Assembly: GCF_039888675.1 (NCBI RefSeq)
Contig: NZ_JBDQQR010000001.1
Location: 434,001-498,000, forward strand
Reading direction: 5' to 3'
Length of the DNA: 64,000 nt
Source of the DNA: Mesorhizobium sp. CAU 1732
Lineage (GTDB): Bacteria; Pseudomonadota; Alphaproteobacteria; Rhizobiales; Rhizobiaceae
The notes beneath the pieces were generated by a model. That model was not told where the DNA came from. It did no database searches and worked only from the letters and a program-made list of their open reading frames with translations. Position numbers and translations under genes: made by a program. Below are positions 9,406 to 17,404 of the stretch, piece after piece. How positions within the stretch are numbered: position 1 is the first letter of the stretch; every line of letters begins with the position of its first letter.

Positions 9406-10407
9406 ATGACAAGACTAATCGCGGCGCTCGTCACTTCGACCATCCTGGTGTCCGGCATCTGGGGAACATCGGCGAAAGCCGAAGGGCTCATCCGCATCTC
9501 GGAGCAATTCGGCACGATCTATCTGCCGCTGCATGTCATCCGCGACCAGAACCTCCTCGAAAAACACGCCAAGGCCGTGGGCCTCGATTCGATCGAGGTC
9601 GAGTGGGCAAAGATCAGCGGCGGTGCGGCCGTCAACGACGCCATCCTGTCGGGGTCGATCGATGTCGGTGCCGCCGGCATCGGCCCGTTCCTGACCCTTT
9701 GGGACCGCACTGGCGGCGATGTGAAGATCATCGGCGGCCTGAGCAACCAGCCGAACTATCTCATCACCCGCAATCCGAACATCAAGACGCTCGCCGACTT
9801 CACCACCTCCGACAAGATCGCCTTGCCGGCGGTCGGTGTCTCGGTTCAGGCGCGTATCCTGCAGATCGCGGCCGAGAAGGAATTCGGCGTGGGCAACCAC
9901 AACAAGCTCGACGACATCACGGTGACGCTGCCGCACCCGGATGCGACGAACGCGCTTCTCTCGGGCGCGACGGAGGTGAACTCCCACCTGTCGAACACGC
10001 CGTTCCAGGAACAGGCGCTGCGCGACGAGAAAATCCACCAGGTCTTCTCCTCCTTCGACGTGCTCGGCGGCCCGGTCACGCCGACCTATGTCTATTCCAC
10101 CGTCGGTTTCCGCGAAAAGAACCCGCTGACCTACAAGGCGTTCTTCGAAGCCTTCAAGGAAGCGTCGGCGTGGATCGAGGCGAACAAGAAGGAAGCCGCG
10201 GAAACGTATATCCGGGTCGAGAATTCGAGGCTGGAGCCTGAATTCGTGCAGTCTCTGCTGGAGTCGCCGGAATCCAAGTTCACGCTGGTGCCGTCGGCGT
10301 CCTTCAAATTCGCGGACTTCCTCCATCGCACCGGCGCCATCAGCACCAAGGCTGAGAGCTGGAAGGACTATACGTTCGAGGATCTTCATGGCGAAGACGG
10401 CAGCTAA
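9406..10407 (+). CDS. Sulfonate-type ABC transporter substrate-binding protein
   Basis: 333 residues with a cleavable signal (MTRLIAALVTSTILVSGIWG then TSAKA). The mature part, starting EGLIRISEQFGTIYLPLHVI, is of the SsuA/TauA/NrtA type; WAKISGGAAVNDAILSGSID is the family's ligand-lobe motif. It feeds the ATPase and permease immediately downstream, whose first gene overlaps this one by 20 bases. Likely ligands are aliphatic sulfonates or sulfonate-like compounds. Confidence 0.88.
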   Translation: MTRLIAALVTSTILVSGIWGTSAKAEGLIRISEQFGTIYLPLHVIRDQNLLEKHAKAVGLDSIEVEWAKISGGAAVNDAILSGSIDVGAAGIGPFLTLWDRTGGDVKIIGGLSNQPNYLITRNPNIKTLADFTTSDKIALPAVGVSVQARILQIAAEKEFGVGNHNKLDDITVTLPHPDATNALLSGATEVNSHLSNTPFQEQALRDEKIHQVFSSFDVLGGPVTPTYVYSTVGFREKNPLTYKAFFEAFKEASAWIEANKKEAAETYIRVENSRLEPEFVQSLLESPESKFTLVPSASFKFADFLHRTGAISTKAESWKDYTFEDLHGEDGS

Positions 10408-11224
10408 GCCCGTGCTCGCATTGACCGATACGCCTGCGCCACGGGAAACCGTCTTCGCGGCGCGCGACCTCACGATCGACTATCAGGTCGATCGTGGCGT
10501 GGTGCGCGCCGTCGAGAACGTCTCGTTCGACGTCGCAGAGGGCGAGCGCCTCGTCCTCCTCGGACCCTCGGGGTGTGGAAAATCGACGATCCTCAAGGCG
10601 GTCGCGGGCTTCATCAAGCCGAAATCCGGCGAGATCGACGTGCGTGGGCGAAAGGTTCAGGGACCGGGACCGGACCGCATCGTCGTTTTCCAGGAGTTTG
10701 ACCAGCTTCTGCCGTGGAAGACCGTCCGTCAGAACGTCGAGTTTCCGCTGCGCATGTCGAGCACGCTTGCCAAGAGCGACATACGCGATCGGGCCGAGGC
10801 CGCCTTGCGCAAGGTGGGGCTGGCACGCGCGCTCGATTCCTATCCGCACACGCTGTCGGGGGGCATGAAGCAGCGTGCGGCGATCGCCCGCGCGCTGGTC
10901 ACGGATGCCGATGTTCTGCTGATGGACGAGCCGTTCGCCGCACTCGATGCGCTGACCCGCAAGCAGTTGCAGCAGGATCTGCTCGCGCTTGCCGAGGAGA
11001 TCGGCTTCACGCTGCTCTTCGTCACCCATTCGATCGAGGAAGCGATCCTGATCGGCACGAAGCTTCATCTGTTGAGCCCGCATCCGGGACGGACGGTCGC
11101 GACCTTCGACACGCGGGAGTTCGGCTGGGAGCAATATGGCAACCGCCGTTTCGAGGCCGTGTCGTCGCAGGTCCACGATCTCCTGTTCCAGCCACAGCCC
11201 GGAAGGGAGCTCGCCCATGTCTAG
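10388..11224 (+). CDS. ssuB: Sulfonate/taurine-type ABC transporter ATPase
   Basis: 278 residues. Walker A GPSGCGKST, Q-loop VFQEFDQLLPW, signature LSGGMKQRAAIARAL, Walker B LLMDEPFAALD and the switch His (LLFVTHSIEEA) are complete, so it should be active. The VFQEFDQLLPWKTV stretch is typical of the SsuB/TauB/NrtD group. Its start overlaps the binding-protein gene and its end overlaps the permease start by 8 bases. Confidence 0.88.
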   Translation: MAKTAAKPVLALTDTPAPRETVFAARDLTIDYQVDRGVVRAVENVSFDVAEGERLVLLGPSGCGKSTILKAVAGFIKPKSGEIDVRGRKVQGPGPDRIVVFQEFDQLLPWKTVRQNVEFPLRMSSTLAKSDIRDRAEAALRKVGLARALDSYPHTLSGGMKQRAAIARALVTDADVLLMDEPFAALDALTRKQLQQDLLALAEEIGFTLLFVTHSIEEAILIGTKLHLLSPHPGRTVATFDTREFGWEQYGNRRFEAVSSQVHDLLFQPQPGRELAHV

Positions 11225-12047
11225 CGTCGTTCTGGGCGAAGGCGAGGCCGGCGGTTTCGCCCGCTTTGCTGGTTCGTTGTGGAAATCCGGCTTCGTGCGC
11301 AAGACGCTTGTGCTGGTGGTCCTTGCCCTGATCTGGCAGGCCGCAGCGCTGATCAGCGCAAAGCCGATCCTGTTCCCCACCTTTACCGCCACCATGTCGG
11401 CGCTTTGGAACGCGATCCTCTACGAAAATCTGCTGCTCTCGACCTGGGGCTCGATCTCGGTGCTGATCAAGGGCTACGCCATCGCGGTCGCCCTGGCGTT
11501 GGTCATCGTCTCTTTGGCTGTCACCAGCGCGATCATTCGCGAGGCGCTCCAGTCGCTGATCGCGATGTTTAATCCGCTGCCGGCGATTGCGCTCCTGCCT
11601 CTCGCGATGCTGTGGTTCGGCCTCGGCGAGACGAGCCTGCTCGTCGTCCTCGTCCATGCCGTCCTCTGGCCGTTCGCGCTGGCGACGCTATCCGGCTTCG
11701 ACAGCGTTCCCGAAACGCAGCGTCTCGTCGGCCGCAACTACGGCCTCAAGGGTCCATCCTACGTGGTCAGGATCCTCATTCCTGCGGCTCTGCCGTCCAT
11801 TCTCTACGGCCTGAAGATCGGCTGGGCATTCGCGTGGCGGACCTTGATCGCGGCCGAACTGGTTTTCGGCGTCTCGTCGAGCTCCGGCGGGCTTGGCTGG
11901 TTCATCTTCCGCAATCGCAACGAGCTCTTCACCGACAAGGTCTTCGCCGGGCTGGCGCTGGTCATCATCATCGGCCTGATCGTCGAAGGCGTGATTTTCC
12001 GGCTGGCTGAGCGGTTCACCGTACGGAGATGGGGAATGCAGCGATGA
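11217..12047 (+). CDS. ssuC: Sulfonate-type ABC transporter permease
   Basis: 276 residues from the ATG at 11217, preceded by GGAAGGGAG inside the ATPase gene. About six hydrophobic helices and the coupling loop VGRNYGLKGPSYVVRILIPAALPSILYGLK place it in the SsuC/TauC family. It closes the transporter operon; the proposed operator starts only 7 bases after its stop. Confidence 0.88.
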   Translation: MSSVVLGEGEAGGFARFAGSLWKSGFVRKTLVLVVLALIWQAAALISAKPILFPTFTATMSALWNAILYENLLLSTWGSISVLIKGYAIAVALALVIVSLAVTSAIIREALQSLIAMFNPLPAIALLPLAMLWFGLGETSLLVVLVHAVLWPFALATLSGFDSVPETQRLVGRNYGLKGPSYVVRILIPAALPSILYGLKIGWAFAWRTLIAAELVFGVSSSSGGLGWFIFRNRNELFTDKVFAGLALVIIIGLIVEGVIFRLAERFTVRRWGMQR

Positions 12048-12053
12048 AAATTT

Positions 12054-12078
12054 AATGTCTATAAAATGAGTAGACATT
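12054..12078. promoter_or_regulatory. Perfect palindromic operator AATGTCTA-N9-TAGACATT
   Basis: Two perfect 8-base arms flank a 9-base spacer. A good promoter follows at once: TTGACA at 12081-12086 and CATAAT at 12103-12108, 16 bases apart. The palindrome thus sits immediately upstream of the -35 box, the place expected for an activator. A near copy precedes the FMN reductase and a degenerate copy precedes the Rrf2 gene, which is the obvious candidate binder. Confidence 0.65.
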
Positions 12079-12168
12079 CATTGACATCAGTCCTGCGTGC
12101 TCCATAATCGTTAATGCAGTGCCTATCGCAGCCACCACTTCGTGTCCATGCATGATCAGGAGGTTCAG

Positions 12169-12360
12169 ATGACACCCAATCCCGCCGGCCGGTTCGAAGC
12201 GTTCTTCGGCAAGATTTTCGGCCACCTCGCAGAACCGCAGATTTCCCGCGATGCCGTTGGCGACGACGCTGACGGCGAACGGGTCGATGATCGCGCGACA
12301 CGACAGCACGATCGCGACGAGGACTTCTACTGGGGATGGAACATGTACGGTTACTGGTAG
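12169..12360 (+). CDS. Small protein with aromatic C-terminus, unknown
   Basis: 63 residues from the ATG at 12169, which has a near-perfect CAGGAGG five bases upstream. I do not recognise it. The N-terminal third is a likely amphipathic helix (FEAFFGKIFGHL), the middle is rich in Asp and Arg, and the tail is DFYWGWNMYGYW: eight aromatic residues in the last twelve or so. No cysteine and no signal peptide. It opens a three-gene group of small proteins between the sulfonate transporter and the FMN reductase, behind its own promoter and operator. The strong ribosome site argues that it is real. Confidence 0.6.
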   Translation: MTPNPAGRFEAFFGKIFGHLAEPQISRDAVGDDADGERVDDRATRQHDRDEDFYWGWNMYGYW

Positions 12361-12403
12361 CCACCGGTTACCGTTCGCACCGCTATCGAGAAGGGAAAAC
12401 GCT

Positions 12404-12793
12404 ATGCACGAGAAACTTCCTGTCCTGTTCGAGGGCCATGCCCCCTTCGCGCTGCATGAAGCCTTCGATGCCGCGCTCTCGCAGTTCGAGACATGGAACC
12501 CTGGCGAGGGTGAGCCGACGGTGAAGCTTGCCGGCCACGATCTGCCGATCAGCGCCGTTTTCGGCCGTATGCGCACCTGTGACGATCTCCTCCCCGCACG
12601 GTTGATGGATGATTTCGAAGCGATCACCGGCGAAAAGCTGGCTCACGGCGACGCGGCGACCTTTGCGGAAGCCGCACGCTTCCTGCGCATCCTGTGCGTC
12701 GACAAGCTCAAGGCGCAGACGCCCGGCGCTCCGACTTTGTCGGCTGCGACCATCAACGCGGCCCGTTTGCAGCGATCGGGGTTCGAGCAATGA
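12404..12793 (+). CDS. Hypothetical protein in sulfonate locus
   Basis: 129 residues; start supported by AAGGGA upstream and by overlap of its stop with the next ATG (ATGA). Not recognised. It looks soluble and acidic, with predicted helices; LFEGHAPFALHEAFDAAL at the N-terminus and an ATFAEAARFLRILCVDKL helix near residues 85-105 are the notable parts. Two cysteines (in RMRTCDDLL and LRILCVD) are present. Position between transporter and FMN reductase suggests a role in organosulfur use. Confidence 0.6.
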   Translation: MHEKLPVLFEGHAPFALHEAFDAALSQFETWNPGEGEPTVKLAGHDLPISAVFGRMRTCDDLLPARLMDDFEAITGEKLAHGDAATFAEAARFLRILCVDKLKAQTPGAPTLSAATINAARLQRSGFEQ

Positions 12794-12999
12794 GGCCGAT
12801 CCCGAATTCGATCATCGCCACGTCGGGGTCCAACAGCGGCACGACAGGCATGTCAGCCTTCGTCGGCGTGGCGGCCGCCGTGGCCGTGGTCATCGCGATC
12901 GTGGTCGGCCTTGTGCCTGCCGCGACACCCGGCCCGGGCGATCCCGCGCTCGAGGTGGTGGCCGATACCACGGTGCAGCCGATCTTCGCTGGCCAGTGA
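12790..12999 (+). CDS. Small single-helix membrane protein
   Basis: 69 residues, translationally coupled to the preceding gene by a 4-base overlap. One hydrophobic helix, about residues 22-44 (SAFVGVAAAVAVVIAIVVGL), with a short Ser/Thr/Gly-rich N-terminus and a polar tail of 25 residues. Not recognised. It is the last of the three small genes and ends 154 bases before the FMN reductase. Confidence 0.5.
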   Translation: MRPIPNSIIATSGSNSGTTGMSAFVGVAAAVAVVIAIVVGLVPAATPGPGDPALEVVADTTVQPIFAGQ

Positions 13000-13109
13000 C
13001 CGCACTTGCATGGACGTTGACGGAAAGTTCTTCTGCCTCGGCGCCATATTGTCGTCGGACATGTCCGAAGTCGCCGCATATTGAGCAAGCGATTTCATGC
13101 GCTGCCTTG

Positions 13110-13134
13110 AATGTCTAGTATTGTAGTAGAGATT
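13110..13134. promoter_or_regulatory. Near-perfect copy of the sulfur operator
   Basis: AATGTCTA, nine bases, TAGAGATT: one mismatch to the palindrome at 12054 and the same spacing. It lies 18 bases before the FMN reductase start, so here it probably overlaps the core promoter rather than standing upstream of it. Confidence 0.6.
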
Positions 13135-13152
13135 AGCATCGAGGAGCGCAGC

Positions 13153-13749
13153 ATGGCTTTTGCAAGACCGCATGTCGTGGCGATTTCCGGCAGTCTGAGC
13201 AGACCGTCGAAGTCGCGGACCCTGGCAGACAAGATCGCAGCGGCGGCGCTCGCCCGCGTCGATCTGCGGCTGTCCTCGTTCGACGTGCTCGATGCCGGTC
13301 CGGGTCTCGGTGCAGCGTTCAGCCGATCCGAGCTTTCGAGCGAAGCGCTTGCCATCGTCGAAGCGATCGAGAACGCCGACGCTCTGATCGCCGTGTCTCC
13401 CGTCTACAAGGGCTCCTACACCGGGCTCTTCAAGCACCTGTTCGACTTCGTTTCTCCCACGGCGCTCATCAACAAGCCGGTGGTCATCGGCGCGACGGGC
13501 GGCGGGCATCGCCACGGCCTCGTCGTCGAACACCAGCTTCGTCCGCTCTTCGGGTTCTTCTCCGCCCTGACCATTCCAACCTCGGTCTATGCCAGCGACC
13601 ACGAGTTTTCGGAAGGGGAACCGGTCGATCCGATGGTGCTGGACCGGATCGACCTTGCCGGCGCCCAACTCGGCTCATTGTTGCTTTCGCGCCGCACTGG
13701 AGCGATTTCGCACCGGGAACACGCGATTCCGGCCGCCAGCGCCGCATAA
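13153..13749 (+). CDS. msuE: NADPH-dependent FMN reductase, MsuE type
   Basis: 198 residues from the ATG at 13153, which has GAGGAG six bases upstream. Flavodoxin-like fold: FMN phosphate loop ISGSLSRPSKSRTLAD near the start and SPVYKGSYTGLFKHLFDF around residues 82-100, as in MsuE/SsuE reductases. It supplies free FMNH2 to the LLM and DszC-like monooxygenases of the locus. An in-frame upstream start at 13111 lies inside the operator and has no ribosome site. Confidence 0.88.
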   Translation: MAFARPHVVAISGSLSRPSKSRTLADKIAAAALARVDLRLSSFDVLDAGPGLGAAFSRSELSSEALAIVEAIENADALIAVSPVYKGSYTGLFKHLFDFVSPTALINKPVVIGATGGGHRHGLVVEHQLRPLFGFFSALTIPTSVYASDHEFSEGEPVDPMVLDRIDLAGAQLGSLLLSRRTGAISHREHAIPAASAA

Positions 13750-13775
13750 ATGAACGAAATCGCAAGGAATCCCGG

Positions 13776-13800
13776 GTTGTGTATAAATTCGCTAGACATT
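13776..13800. promoter_or_regulatory. Degenerate copy of the sulfur operator before the Rrf2 gene
   Basis: The right arm TAGACATT (13793-13800) is perfect; the left arm at the standard spacing is GTTGTGTA, five of eight matches. It lies about 100 bases before the regulator start, suggesting autoregulation. Confidence 0.4.
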
Positions 13801-13901
13801 AAGTCTCGTGAACGCCCGGCGACGGTGGGGACGAACCGGTCCACCTGGCGAAAGTCAAACGGATGCCGCTCGCGGCAGCCAGCCAGGAACGTGTTCGAAC
13901 C

Positions 13902-14351
13902 ATGCTCACACGAAAAGGCAAGTACGGGCTCAAGGCGCTCGTGCACCTCGCCTATCTCCCCACCGGACAACTCGCATTCGTCAACGACATTGCGAAGAAC
14001 AACAACATCCCGAAGAAATTCCTCGACGCCATTCTCGGCGAACTGCGCAATGCGGGGTTCGTCCAGAGCCGAAAGGGCAAGGATGGCGGATACCGTCTCG
14101 CGCGCCCGGCTGACGAAATCCGCGTCGGTCACGTTGTCCGCGTGCTGGATGGACCGCTCGCGCCGATTCCGTGCGCCAGCCGCACGCGCTACGAGGCATG
14201 TGAAGACTGTAATGAGGCGACATGCCAAGTCCGTCACATGATGTTGGAAGTGCGCCATGCGATCGCGGAGGTGCTCGACAACCGCACCCTGTCGGAAATG
14301 CGCGATTCCACGGTCGAGGAGCTTTCCGAAGCCCTGAAGTACCAGGCCTGA
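13902..14351 (+). CDS. Rrf2-family transcriptional regulator with four cysteines
   Basis: 149 residues from the ATG giving MLTRKGKYGLKALVHLAYL, a classic Rrf2 N-terminus. The winged helix spans residues 1-65 (recognition part IPKKFLDAILGELRNAG, wing SRKGKDGGYRL). Cysteines at 91, 100, 103 and 108 form a C-x8-C-x2-C-x4-C cluster that could bind an iron-sulfur centre or sense thiols, as in IscR/NsrR/CymR relatives. It is the only transcription factor in the organosulfur locus and the likely reader of the AATGTCTA/TAGACATT sites. Signal and mode of action are inferred. Confidence 0.88.
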   Translation: MLTRKGKYGLKALVHLAYLPTGQLAFVNDIAKNNNIPKKFLDAILGELRNAGFVQSRKGKDGGYRLARPADEIRVGHVVRVLDGPLAPIPCASRTRYEACEDCNEATCQVRHMMLEVRHAIAEVLDNRTLSEMRDSTVEELSEALKYQA

Positions 14352-14382
14352 CGCAGGCACTCCCGACGCGGGGACCGTCCCC

Positions 14383-15723
14383 GTGAGCGAGCAGCGCCGG
14401 CAATCGATCATCATCGTCGGCGGCGGCGCGAGCGGGGTCATCCTCGCCGCGCATCTGTTGCGATCGTCCGCCACGGCGCTGCGCGTCACGCTGGTCGAAA
14501 AGCGCGACACGTTCGGGCAGGGCATCGCCTACTCGACAAGCCTCGACGACCACCTTCTCAACGTCAGTGCGATGGGCATGAGCGCGCTGGCGCACGACCC
14601 CGAGCATTTCTGGCGCTGGGTCCGGAGACACGGATACGCCGGCGACGCCGATGCCCCTTATTATGCGCCGCGGCGCATCTACGCGACGTATCTTCGCGAA
14701 GTGCTCGACGATCTCGTCGCGGCCGAACCTGTGCGGCTCAGGCTGGTGAGCGAGGAGGCGGTCTCGATTTCGACGACAGCGACGGGCGTCGAGGTCGCGC
14801 TCGCCAATGGCAGCAGCCTGATCGGCCATGCTTGCGTCCTCGCGGCCGGCCACGACGAGCAGCCCGAGACGCAACGGAGTTTCTCGGTGCGCATCGACGG
14901 CGCCTACGATGGGCCGATCGATCCCGACGCCACGGTCCTCATCCTCGGCACCGGCCTTAGCATGGTGGATGCCTGGCTTTCGCTGGAAGCGCGCGGTCAT
15001 CGTGGGCAGGTCGTCGCCTTGTCCCGGCGCGGACTGTTGCCATCGCCGCACAAGGTCGGCAAGCCGATCCGCCTCGACGCGGCCGACATCCCGCTCGGCA
15101 CGGAACTGTCCTACTTCGTCCGCTGGTTCCGCGATCTGGTTCGCGCCACCGAGGCGCGCGGCGGCGATTGGCGAGACGTCATCGACGGCATGCGGCCCTT
15201 CAACCAGAAGATCTGGCAGAGCTGGCCCGCGAGCGCGAAGCGGCGTTTCATGGAACACACGAAGGCGTGGTGGGACGTTCACCGTCACCGCATGGCGCCG
15301 AAAATTCACGAGAAACTGTCGCAGGCCGTTGAGGCTGGTCGGCTGCGGCTGGTGGCGGGCCGCCTGGCCGGCGTCGAACAGGTCGCCGACGCGTTCACCG
15401 TGTCGGTCGAGCACAGGCAAAATCGCCGTGCGGAAGCACTGGACGTCGCGCGCATCTACGATTGCACCGGCATCACCAAGGACCCTTCGCTGGGATCGAT
15501 CCGCATCGTGCGCGCGCTGATCGACCAGAAGCTGGCGCGACCCGACGCGATGAAGATCGGGCTGGATGTGACGCGCGACTGTGCGATCGTCGATGCAGAC
15601 GGAGCATCGTCTTCCGTTCTCTATGCCGTCGGCCCGCTCACGCGGGGCGCCTTCTTCGAAATCGACGCCGTCCCGGACATACGAGCGCAATGCTCCGCCT
15701 TCGCCGCAAGGCTGGTGCCTTAG
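14383..15723 (+). CDS. FAD/NAD(P)-binding oxidoreductase (NAD_binding_9 type)
   Basis: 446 residues from a GTG 31 bases after the Rrf2 gene. The N-terminus IIIVGGGASGVILAAHLL is a Rossmann dinucleotide motif; TFGQGIAYSTSLDDHLLNVSA is typical of the YdhS-like FAD-NAD(P)-binding family, and a second nucleotide motif (VLILGTGLSMVDAWLSL) lies near residue 187. Members are often filed as hydroxyacylglutathione hydrolase-like by mistake; the true reaction is unknown. It may supply electrons or oxidise a product in sulfur metabolism. Confidence 0.8.
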   Translation: MSEQRRQSIIIVGGGASGVILAAHLLRSSATALRVTLVEKRDTFGQGIAYSTSLDDHLLNVSAMGMSALAHDPEHFWRWVRRHGYAGDADAPYYAPRRIYATYLREVLDDLVAAEPVRLRLVSEEAVSISTTATGVEVALANGSSLIGHACVLAAGHDEQPETQRSFSVRIDGAYDGPIDPDATVLILGTGLSMVDAWLSLEARGHRGQVVALSRRGLLPSPHKVGKPIRLDAADIPLGTELSYFVRWFRDLVRATEARGGDWRDVIDGMRPFNQKIWQSWPASAKRRFMEHTKAWWDVHRHRMAPKIHEKLSQAVEAGRLRLVAGRLAGVEQVADAFTVSVEHRQNRRAEALDVARIYDCTGITKDPSLGSIRIVRALIDQKLARPDAMKIGLDVTRDCAIVDADGASSSVLYAVGPLTRGAFFEIDAVPDIRAQCSAFAARLVP

Positions 15724-15794
15724 CCGTCGAAGAATTCAGGCGCAAAGTGCTCGCCTGCTCGGGTCAGAAAAATTTACGCAGCTATCGCGGTAAA

Positions 15795-15884
15795 TGGCGG
15801 AGAGAGCGGGATTCGAACCCGCGTTACGGTCTCCCGTAAACACACTTTCCAGGCGTGCGCCTTCAACCACTCGGCCACCTCTCC
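15795..15884 (-). tRNA. tRNA-Ser(GGA), CCA encoded
   Basis: On the minus strand the sequence begins GGAGAGGTGGCCGAGTGG and ends with the TTCGAATCCCGCTCTCTCC stretch, then G and CCA. Acceptor arms GGAGAGG and TCTCTCC pair (one G-U), the anticodon loop reads CTGGAAA (anticodon GGA), and the long variable arm is GTTTACGGGAGACCGTAAC-like, as expected for class II serine tRNA. 90 bases including CCA. Confidence 0.95.
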
Positions 15885-16128
15885 GCGGCGTCCCGCACGT
15901 GCGGGATGGTCGACGGGCTCATCTAGTCGATCCTGTGCAGAATGCCAAGCCGTGAATGTGCGTTTCGTGACGTCGATGTGACGTCTTGGCGCTGAGTGGG
16001 CGGAAATGGTGCACTGTCGAAACCTCAACTTCCCGTGTCGCAATTGCCAATCGTGCCGGTTGGACCTATCTGTTCGCCATGAGACGCGATGCGAAATCAT
16101 GCGCGGTCGCCCAGCATGGCAGGACGTT

Positions 16129-16455
16129 ATGATCGGAGCACTGTTTCGTTTTCTGGCGACCGTCGCACTGGCTGCCGGGGTGATCATGGCGGTTCTCGAT
16201 GCGACGCGGTCGATCGCGGCAAGCGCGTTCGTTCTGACGCCTTTGTCGGATGCGTGGGCGGGTGTTTCGGCCCCCACGTTCCAGGCGTTCGACGGGATGC
16301 TCAAGACGAGCCTTCCGGCGTTTGCCCATACGATCATCGTGGATGGTATTCTGGCCGCGCCGGGCTTCGTGGTGTTCGGGGGCCTGGCCCTTCTTCTCTA
16401 CGTGATCGGTCGCCCACGGGCGCGTATCGATCGCAGGTTTGCCGTCCAGCGTTGA
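16129..16455 (+). CDS. Small two-helix membrane protein
   Basis: 108 residues from the ATG at 16129 (AGGAC just upstream); earlier in-frame starts would add Cys/Arg-rich residues that look untranslated. Two hydrophobic helices: near residues 4-24 ([20 protein letters not shown]) and 76-98 ([20 protein letters not shown]). Between them is a segment with [19 protein letters not shown] recognise no family function; similar small proteins are common next to msrA in Rhizobiales, as far as I recall. Confidence 0.65.
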   Translation: MIGALFRFLATVALAAGVIMAVLDATRSIAASAFVLTPLSDAWAGVSAPTFQAFDGMLKTSLPAFAHTIIVDGILAAPGFVVFGGLALLLYVIGRPRARIDRRFAVQR

Positions 16456-16522
16456 CGCTTCGGCGGAAGCGCGCGCATCGCAAGGACTTCGCATGCCCGT
16501 ATGGGCAGAAAGGAATACTGCA

Positions 16523-17188
16523 ATGTTCTTCCTGAGCGACATGCTGAACAAGAAGCTGAAGCTGCCGGCCGCAAACGAGGCGTTGCCCGGCAGGGCGGAG
16601 CCAATTCCGACCGCAACCAAGCACTATGTCTCCAAGCATCCGTTGAAGGGTCCTTATCCCGATGGACTCGAGGTGGCCTATTTCGGCATGGGCTGTTTCT
16701 GGGGAGCGGAGCGCCTCTTCTGGCAGACGCCAGGCGTCTGGGTGACGGCCGTGGGCTTCCAGGGCGGGCATACGGCGAACCCGACCTATCAGGAGACCTG
16801 CACCGGCCTCACCGGCCATGCCGAGACGGTCATGGTGGTCTACGACGCCACGCAGGTATCCTTTGCCGATCTTCTGAAGATCTTCTGGGAGAGCCACGAT
16901 CCGACGCAGGGCATGCGCCAGGGCAACGATGTCGGCACCACCTACCGCTCGACGATCTACACGACGACGGACGCTCAGCTTGCCGAGGCGCTGGCCTCCA
17001 AGGCGGCTTACGAAGATGCGCTGATCGCAGCCCGGCGCTCGAAGATCACCACGGAGATCGAGCCCGCGCCGGTGTTCTATTTCGCGGAGGCGGAGCACCA
17101 GCAATATCTGGCGAAGAACCCCTACGGCTATTGCGGCCTGCAGGGAACCGGCGTCGCCTGCGCCATACCCGCCCGCGCCGACGCCTGA
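16523..17188 (+). CDS. msrA: Peptide-methionine (S)-S-oxide reductase
   Basis: 221 residues. The start [15 protein letters not shown] has AGAAAGGAA upstream and matches the long rhizobial MsrA N-terminus. The active site [13 protein letters not shown] carries the nucleophilic Cys at residue 58; EVFTSPD-like motifs are replaced by the usual MsrA pattern [17 protein letters not shown] and [16 protein letters not shown]. It reduces methionine-S-sulfoxide in proteins using thioredoxin. A resolving Cys may be C-terminal ([13 protein letters not shown]). Confidence 0.95.
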   Translation: MFFLSDMLNKKLKLPAANEALPGRAEPIPTATKHYVSKHPLKGPYPDGLEVAYFGMGCFWGAERLFWQTPGVWVTAVGFQGGHTANPTYQETCTGLTGHAETVMVVYDATQVSFADLLKIFWESHDPTQGMRQGNDVGTTYRSTIYTTTDAQLAEALASKAAYEDALIAARRSKITTEIEPAPVFYFAEAEHQQYLAKNPYGYCGLQGTGVACAIPARADA

Positions 17189-17213
17189 GGCGCCCTTTGG
17201 ATCATCGCGCAAT

Positions 17214-17245
17214 GGCAGGCGCGCCAATGCGCCTGCCAAGCGTTT
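17214..17245 (+). terminator. Terminator after msrA
   Basis: GGCAGGCGC and GCGCCTGCC form a perfect 9-bp stem around a 6-base loop; a T-rich tail (TTTGATGTTTTT) follows after a few bases. Confidence 0.65.
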
Positions 17246-17404
17246 GATGTTTTTCCATAAGGTCAAAATTCCAGGTGAATTTTCCTTTTTGCCGTGCAAG
17301 AGTGAGGTTCGAGCGGGGGTTTAGCCCTGCCGTGCGGGCGCGGCAGCAGCACTGCATGCCAGTCGCCTGAAGGTCAAAAAAGCAACCTACAGGGTGTGGA
17401 TCAT

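Noticed and set aside
12169..12360. RiPP precursor peptide because of the YWGWNMYGYW tail
   Set aside because: No radical SAM, cyclodehydratase, lanthipeptide or export gene is near, so a RiPP call has no support beyond the odd tail.
13981..15690. 569-codon open frame on the minus strand
   Set aside because: Antisense to the Rrf2 and FAD-binding genes, both with clear family motifs.
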